A stretch of DNA of 17,038 bases, from positions 1 to 17,038 of the forward strand of contig CAYWMN010000059.1 of NCBI GenBank assembly GCA_964459065.1, written 5' to 3'. The first letter of the stretch is position 1; each line of letters starts with the position of its first letter. Position numbers and translations under genes: made by a program. The notes under the pieces were generated by a model, which was given only the letters and a program-made list of their open reading frames with translations, had not been told where the DNA came from and ran no database searches. Shown in pieces: positions 13,523-17,038 of the stretch. Source of the DNA: JAMCXS01 sp964459065 (GTDB taxonomy: Bacteria > Acidobacteriota > Terriglobia > UBA7540).

Positions 13523-14281
13523 ATGCGCAAACCCGTTATCGCCGGCAATTGGAAAATGTTCAAAACCCGGGGCGAGGCCTCGGCTTTTGTCGAGGAGCTG
13601 AAGAGCCGCGTCGCCTCTGTCGAGCATTGTGAAATTATTGTGGCACCGCCTTTTACCGCTCTGGACGCAGCCGTTCAGGCCGCCAAGTCGAGCCCCATCC
13701 GGGTTGCCGGACAGGATGTTCACTGGGATGAGAAAGGCGCGCACACCGGCGACATCGCACCGCAAATGCTGCTGGACGCGGGCTGTTCGCATGTGATTAT
13801 CGGCCACTCCGAGCGCCGGCACGACCACGGCGAAACCGACGAGCAGGTGAACCGCAAGCTGAAAGCCGCGCTTGCCGCGGGCCTTGCGCCGATCGTCTGC
13901 GTGGGAGAAACGCTGGAAGAGCGGGAGCGCGGCGAAACCCAAAAAGTGCTCGAACGCCAGTTTCAGGGCGGCTTCGCAGGGTTGACCCCCCCGGAGTTTT
14001 CCCGTATCATGTTGGCGTATGAGCCGGTCTGGGCGATCGGCACGGGCCGGACCGCAACCCCGGAAATGGCGGCTGAAAGCCACGCTTCCTTGCGGAAGCT
14101 GGCGGCAGCGCAATTTGGCGAAGACCAGGCGCAGGCCGTCAGAATTCTTTACGGTGGAAGCGTCAAGCCGCAAAACGTTGCCGGATTGATGGCCCAGGAG
14201 GAAATTGACGGGGCGCTTGTGGGCGGGGCCAGTTTGGCCGTTGACTCCTTCACCGCCATCATCAATTATCCTTCGGCCTAG
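13523..14281 (+). CDS. tpiA: Triosephosphate isomerase
   Basis: TpiA interconverts dihydroxyacetone phosphate and glyceraldehyde 3-phosphate. The 252-residue TIM barrel has all catalytic residues: Asn9 and Lys11 in GNWKM, His95 in IGHSERR, and Glu167 in AYEPVWAIGTG; the phosphate-binding ILYGGSVKPQN and GALVGGASL loops are present. I start at ATG 13523, since GAGGACA lies about six bases upstream and the product then begins MRKPVIAGNWKM as in the family; an ATG four codons earlier lies across that ribosome site. It is the third gene of the glycolytic operon and is followed 39 bases later by secG. Confidence 0.98.
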   Translation: MRKPVIAGNWKMFKTRGEASAFVEELKSRVASVEHCEIIVAPPFTALDAAVQAAKSSPIRVAGQDVHWDEKGAHTGDIAPQMLLDAGCSHVIIGHSERRHDHGETDEQVNRKLKAALAAGLAPIVCVGETLEERERGETQKVLERQFQGGFAGLTPPEFSRIMLAYEPVWAIGTGRTATPEMAAESHASLRKLAAAQFGEDQAQAVRILYGGSVKPQNVAGLMAQEEIDGALVGGASLAVDSFTAIINYPSA

Positions 14282-14320
14282 GGCGCCTTCAAGCGTAAAG
14301 CGAGATCGAGAGGAAGTTTT

Positions 14321-14626
14321 ATGGTCACGGCAGTGGCAATTATTCAGGTTCTGGCGAGCATCTTGATTGTTGTGGTGGTGCTTATCCAGGGCGGAGAGAA
14401 CGTTGACATGGCGGCGGCCTTTGGCGGATCAAGCCAGGCGGCTTTCGGCCCGCGAGGCGCGGTCACCACGCTTGCCAAGATCACCTGGGTGCTGGGCGCC
14501 ATCTTTATGGCAACGTGCATTGCGCTGGCGATTTGGGCTTCCAAGGGCTCATCGGGCTCCGTGATGCAGACTGCCCCGACCAACACCCAATCGGCCCCAG
14601 TGGCTCCTGCACCCGCCAAGAAATAA
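14321..14626 (+). CDS. secG: Preprotein translocase subunit SecG
   Basis: SecG is a small inner-membrane subunit of the SecYEG channel that aids protein export. The 101-residue product has two membrane segments (about residues 3-23 and 50-70) with the conserved loop between them: LIQGGENVDMAAAFGGSS, then FGPRGAVTTLAKITW. The tail from about residue 73 is Ser/Pro/Ala-rich and ends in two lysines. AGAGGAAG lies about 4 bases before the ATG. The position after tpiA and before tRNA-Leu(GAG) is shared with other bacteria; in E. coli secG is also followed by the GAG-anticodon tRNA-Leu gene (leuU). Confidence 0.95.
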   Translation: MVTAVAIIQVLASILIVVVVLIQGGENVDMAAAFGGSSQAAFGPRGAVTTLAKITWVLGAIFMATCIALAIWASKGSSGSVMQTAPTNTQSAPVAPAPAKK

Positions 14627-14647
14627 GGAGAAATCTACTGATCGAAA

Positions 14648-14667
14648 CCTCTGCCTGACAGCAGGGG
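14648..14667 (+). other. Hairpin between secG and tRNA-Leu
   Basis: CCTCTGC (14648-14654) and GCAGGGG (14661-14667) form a 7-base stem (one G-T pair) around a 6-base loop. It lacks a T-run and may be a processing or partial termination structure in the secG-tRNA transcript. Confidence 0.3.
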
Positions 14668-14688
14668 CTAATCTGATTGTCCCTCCTC

Positions 14689-14775
14689 GCGGAAGTGGCG
14701 GAATTGGCAGACGCACCAGCTTGAGGGGCTGGCGGTCGCAAGACCGTGGGGGTTCGAGTCCCCCCTTCCGCACCA
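14689..14775 (+). tRNA. tRNA-Leu (anticodon GAG)
   Basis: This is an 87-base class II tRNA with encoded CCA. The acceptor stem is GCGGAAG (14689-14695) paired with CTTCCGC (14765-14771), then A and CCA. The anticodon stem CCAGC/GCTGG (14716-14720, 14728-14732) encloses TTGAGGG, with GAG at 14723-14725 reading CUC and CUU. The long variable arm CGGTCGCAAGACCG and T-arm GGGGGTTCGAGTCCCCC are regular. It is probably co-transcribed with secG, 62 bases upstream. Confidence 0.98.
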
Positions 14776-15369
14776 ATAACTTACAGTCATTTTCGATTTA
14801 GTCTTGTTGTCAAGTTGTCAAGCTATCGGCTGGAAATCACGTTTTTTCGTGATCGGGCCTGAAGGCGATGACGTTTTCCGACGGGATATCACGCCGAGTT
14901 ACGGCACGAACACGACCGTGCCACCTGCCCTTTATTGCTTCCTGGAAATCGGGGGGAATTTCCGGCTTGCCGTATTTGGCAAAAAGACCATTACGGCCTC
15001 GGCGGCGGCGTGTCGAACAAGGTGCGGCGCAGGAGAGACGCCGCCGGCATGCCTGCTTTGTCCGCCAGCTTGCGGACCGCTCCCCCAAGGCGGCCTCCAA
15101 GCTCTACGTGCGATTATAAAGACCTTTCGTGGCCCCATTCTTATTTTCGCCCGGCAATGAACTTCACCAGACAACTTGCTCTTTTTGCTTCGTCTCAGAG
15201 GATATGGAGGCTCCAAACCATGTTCTGGTAAGTCGGCAGCAATTCACGGAAACCCTCTTGGGGTGAGATGTAGACAAGATACAAGATTGACCTGTCGGAG
15301 CGCTCGACCTGCCTCAGCCTCCCGGTACCGCTCCCAGCACTGCGAGCGATCCCACGCCCGGATACATCA
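14776..15369. other. 594-bp stretch without a gene after tRNA-Leu, rich in small hairpins
   Basis: No recognisable gene is seen. A tandem 8-mer TTGTCAAG occupies 14807-14822. Six small inverted repeats follow: ATCACG/CGTGAT with a T6 loop (14836-14853), GGCACG/CGTGCC (14903-14922), GGAAAT/ATTTCC (14944-14963), GCCGTA/TACGGC (14969-14997), GGCGGCG/CGCCGCC (15001-15045) and GTCCGC/GCGGAC (15060-15077). A minus-strand TATAAT lies at 15118 to 15113. An 87-codon minus-strand frame (14837-15100, TTG start) matches nothing I know. The part from 15120 to 15369 shows nothing clear. It may encode a structured RNA or be decayed sequence. Confidence 0.45.
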
Positions 15370-15897
15370 TCAGCCACTGCGAGCCTTCGCGCCGCCAGGC
15401 CAACCCTTCTTTCCAAGGAAGCTTTTTGAAGTTCTTCCCCTCCCGCCGGTCGTGCTTCTGCCTGACCATTTCTTTACGGTTACGGTTGTCCCCCCGTTCT
15501 GGTGGGACACAATTTCGAACTCATCCATCATCCGCCTGACGCCGGGCAATCCCAGCCCCAGCCCGCCGGAGGTGGAAAAGGCGTCTTGCAAAGCCTTTTC
15601 CAGATCGGATATTCCCGGTCCGTTGTCACGGCCCACCACCATGACACCTGTCCTGTTTTCTTCCTGGAGGCTGCTTAGCATGATCTCGCCCTGGCCCGCG
15701 TACTGGAGGATGTTGTGCGCCAATTCTGAAACAGCTGCCACGATGAAGATTGACTCCGGGGTAGTCAAGCCTGCCTCAAACGCCAGTTCCCGCACGCTCT
15801 GGCGCGCCAGGAGGATATCACTTTCAGAGATGACTGGGATCCTGACCGGTTCTACTCGGGAACACTCCGCTGGCCGAGTTTTGGTATTTTGTAGCAT
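15370..15897 (-). CDS. RsbT-like anti-sigma/switch serine-threonine kinase (HATPase)
   Basis: The 175-residue product is a GHKL ATPase of the RsbT/RsbW type, which phosphorylates STAS-domain partners in stress-signalling modules. The ATP-binding boxes are clear: VSELAHNILQYAG (N box, residues 56-68), GRDNGPGI (89-96), STSGGLGLGLPGVRRMMDEF (108-127) and GGTTVTVKKW (135-144). The RsbT-type layout, including DEFEIVS after the G2 box, favours RsbT over RsbW. RsbT is usually about 130-140 residues and ends near the KKW; here a basic, Gly-rich tail of about 30 residues follows. No RsbR, RsbS or phosphatase gene is adjacent in the window. The ribosome site (GGGGG, 8 bases before ATG) is unremarkable. 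Confidence 0.85.
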   Translation of the reverse strand: MLQNTKTRPAECSRVEPVRIPVISESDILLARQSVRELAFEAGLTTPESIFIVAAVSELAHNILQYAGQGEIMLSSLQEENRTGVMVVGRDNGPGISDLEKALQDAFSTSGGLGLGLPGVRRMMDEFEIVSHQNGGTTVTVKKWSGRSTTGGRGRTSKSFLGKKGWPGGAKARSG

Positions 15898-15983
15898 CTG
15901 CTAACCCCCGACTCTTTTTGAGCGCTATGCTTCTTGGGTAACTGCAAGACCTGGGGCGAGTGAAAGACCTGCTTGCCCGCGTG

Positions 15984-16036
15984 TTTCTCCTCGCCTGCCT
16001 TCCGCCTCCGAAAAGTGGGTTCGTGGCGAGGAGAAA
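15984..16036. repeat. 12-bp perfect inverted repeat
   Basis: TTTCTCCTCGCC (15984-15995) and GGCGAGGAGAAA (16025-16036) are exact complements separated by 29 bases. As RNA it would be a strong hairpin, about 90 bases upstream of the rsbT-like start codon on the minus strand. Confidence 0.7.
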
Positions 16037-16221
16037 ACCCCATGGTTGGGAAGACCCCCAGGCGTGGCCAACAGCCCGGCACTGATCTGGTGATGAGACT
16101 CAATAGCGGGATCCCCCCTCGCAGCATAGATGAAAATGCCTGCGCATCATTCCGTCAAACGCCACATTACAATCCTTGAATTCAACATATTAATTCTCGA
16201 TCGATTGCGCGTCAGTCCTCT

Positions 16222-16251
16222 ATTGCTCAGACCATTGGTCAATATTGCTCA
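16222..16251. repeat. Direct repeat flanking a dyad, operator-like
   Basis: ATTGCTCA occurs at 16222-16229 and 16244-16251, 22 bases apart (two helical turns). Between them GACCATTGGTC (16230-16240) is a dyad around ATT. The helical spacing suggests a protein-binding site, but no gene start lies close by. Confidence 0.35.
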
Positions 16252-16426
16252 TGCCCATTTGCAGTGCGAATCCAGAGTGTGGGTGGGTGAACATTGCCGG
16301 CGGTTTAACACGCATACGGACGCTTCGTTACGCAAGAAAGTGGCGCAGTGCGGTGCCTCGCTGGTTGGATCTGAACGAAGGTTGTTCATTTGAGAGTACT
16401 CCATCCGGTATAACGCTTCGCTGCGC

Positions 16427-16449
16427 GATGCCCATCTCTTCAGGGCATC
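16427..16449 (-). other. Hairpin at the sortase stop codon
   Basis: GATGCCC (16427-16433) and GGGCATC (16443-16449) form a 7-base dyad overlapping the end of the sortase gene. It has no T-run, so termination is possible but not shown. Confidence 0.35.
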
Positions 16450-17038
16450 CTGCTGGCGCGGACGATAAATCTCCTGGGCGCGGGGCCTACAAAATAGAAC
16501 GGGTAGCAGGTCACCAGGGTCAGGATTGCGTCATCGGAATGGTCCAACACTTCAGTGTCCTGGGGCTCGACGACTTCAGTAAAATCCACGCGATAGCGGT
16601 ACGATCCGTTTAACGTCGTCAAGGTAATTTCATCACCCTTATGGATATTGCGCAGGGGTCGGAAAAACGTATCGCGGTGCCCTGCGATCACGACGTTGCC
16701 TTGCTGGCCCGGCAGCGCGGTACCCGGAATATGGCCGACCGCCCGCCGCAAAGTCTTTCCTTTGTCGCCTTCCTCGATCATCGCCGTAAGGCCGATGCTG
16801 CGGATCTCAATTTGTCCCACGGACGACCCTTTGAGAGGAGGACTCTCAACTTTGGCATAGTCCGCTTCGGTCAGGGTTGGAAGAGGCGACGGGTGAATGG
16901 GTCGAACGCTGCCCATAGCAGGCTTCACACTCTTTAAGGCTCTTTCAAACCGCCAGGTTTCGTAAGCCTGATAGAGGTTCGCGTCGACCAGTGCGTAGCC
17001 GACGTAACCGAGCGCCAGGATGCCGACGGCAAAAAAGA
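16440..17038 (-). CDS. Class D-like sortase, N-terminus beyond the window edge
   Basis: Sortases are membrane-anchored transpeptidases that cut a C-terminal sorting signal and join the protein to another amine. The 198 visible residues begin with a membrane segment (FFAVGILALGYVGYALV), then a linker, then the sortase barrel. Catalytic residues are His120 (VIAGHRDTFF), Cys177 (LTLVTCYPF) and Arg188 or Arg189 (APRRFIVRA). GHRDTFFRPL and TLVTCYPFYFVG are typical of class D sortases. A GTG at 16928 could be read as a start, but the frame stays open to the window edge and supplies the expected membrane anchor, so the gene is partial. In diderm bacteria such sortases usually sit beside one dedicated substrate; none is visible here, and it may lie past the right edge. 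Confidence 0.9.
   Translation of the reverse strand, partial: FFAVGILALGYVGYALVDANLYQAYETWRFERALKSVKPAMGSVRPIHPSPLPTLTEADYAKVESPPLKGSSVGQIEIRSIGLTAMIEEGDKGKTLRRAVGHIPGTALPGQQGNVVIAGHRDTFFRPLRNIHKGDEITLTTLNGSYRYRVDFTEVVEPQDTEVLDHSDDAILTLVTCYPFYFVGPAPRRFIVRASRMP

Larger units (their letters stand above)
15898..16439. other. 542-bp stretch without a clear gene between the rsbT-like and sortase genes
   Basis: No open frame here resembles a known protein. It contains a 12-base perfect inverted repeat (15984-16036), a direct repeat flanking a small dyad (16222-16251), and the left arm of a dyad at the sortase stop (16427-16449). The sequence from about 16130 to 16420 is less GC-rich than its flanks. 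Because the sortase gene ends here and the rsbT-like gene begins here, it must hold the promoter of the latter, but I see no clear match. Confidence 0.45.

Noticed and set aside
14837..15100. 87-codon minus-strand frame after tRNA-Leu
   Set aside because: It has only a TTG start and no recognisable motif. A TATAAT box upstream keeps it possible, but the support is too weak to call a gene.
14804..15160. 118-codon plus-strand frame after tRNA-Leu
   Set aside because: No ribosome site, Cys/Pro-rich composition without a pattern, and it competes with other frames over the same hairpin-rich DNA.
15195..15416. 73-codon minus-strand frame overlapping the end of the rsbT-like gene
   Set aside because: A downstream partner (phosphatase or second ATPase) would be expected here, but the translation shows no trace of either family.
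15176..15904. 242-codon plus-strand frame
   Set aside because: It is antisense to the rsbT-like gene, whose ATP-binding boxes are complete.
16130..16613. Plus-strand frames between the rsbT-like and sortase genes
   Set aside because: They match no family; the right one runs antisense into the sortase gene. Transposase remnants were considered but no DDE-type motif was seen.
1..17038. CRISPR array, rRNA, insertion sequence or phage genes
   Set aside because: I found no regularly spaced repeats, rRNA segments, transposase, integrase or phage structural genes in the window.

Overview
The window is about 17 kb of moderately GC-rich DNA from a Gram-negative-type bacterium. The gene content suggests a soil or sediment Acidobacteriota-like organism: a Tat-exported sugar-oxidation cluster with a DUF1080 lipoprotein, a DUF72 protein, a secreted glycine-zipper protein, an RsbT-like switch kinase and a class D-like sortase. 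This assignment rests on gene content only; there is no rRNA or other marker to fix it.

Left part (1-3112). A 497-bp stretch without a convincing gene opens with a good sigma70-like promoter carrying an operator-like dyad, followed by phased A-tracts and an 11-bp tandem repeat. Next come glgC (ADP-glucose synthesis, minus strand) and a divergent dNTP triphosphohydrolase gene (dgt-like), which may start at a CTG upstream of its first ATG.

Sugar-oxidation cluster (7395 down to 3131, minus strand). Four co-directional genes encode a GMC flavoprotein with a four-Cys motif, a DUF1080 (3-keto-disaccharide hydrolase family) lipoprotein, a Tat-type gluconate 2-dehydrogenase subunit 3-like small subunit, and a Tat-type sugar-isomerase-like TIM barrel. 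Together they fit oxidation of a glycoside at C3 followed by cleavage of the 3-keto product, all in or facing the periplasm. This is the most interesting system in the window. No cytochrome subunit is present, so the electron acceptor is open.

Middle part (7396-10933). It holds a secreted protein of unknown function with a glycine zipper, a membrane-anchored PDZ/S41 protease homologue that lacks both residues of the expected Ser-Lys dyad (probably a pseudoprotease), and a DUF72 protein.

Glycolysis and secretion operon (11121-14775). A near-consensus promoter drives gap, pgk, tpiA and secG, followed by tRNA-Leu(GAG). The first three genes form lower glycolysis. The secG to tRNA-Leu(GAG) order is the same as in E. 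coli.

Right part (14776-17038). A 594-bp non-coding stretch with several small hairpins is followed by a lone rsbT-like kinase gene, a 542-bp stretch with a 12-bp inverted repeat and a direct-repeat/dyad element, and a class D-like sortase gene that runs off the right edge.
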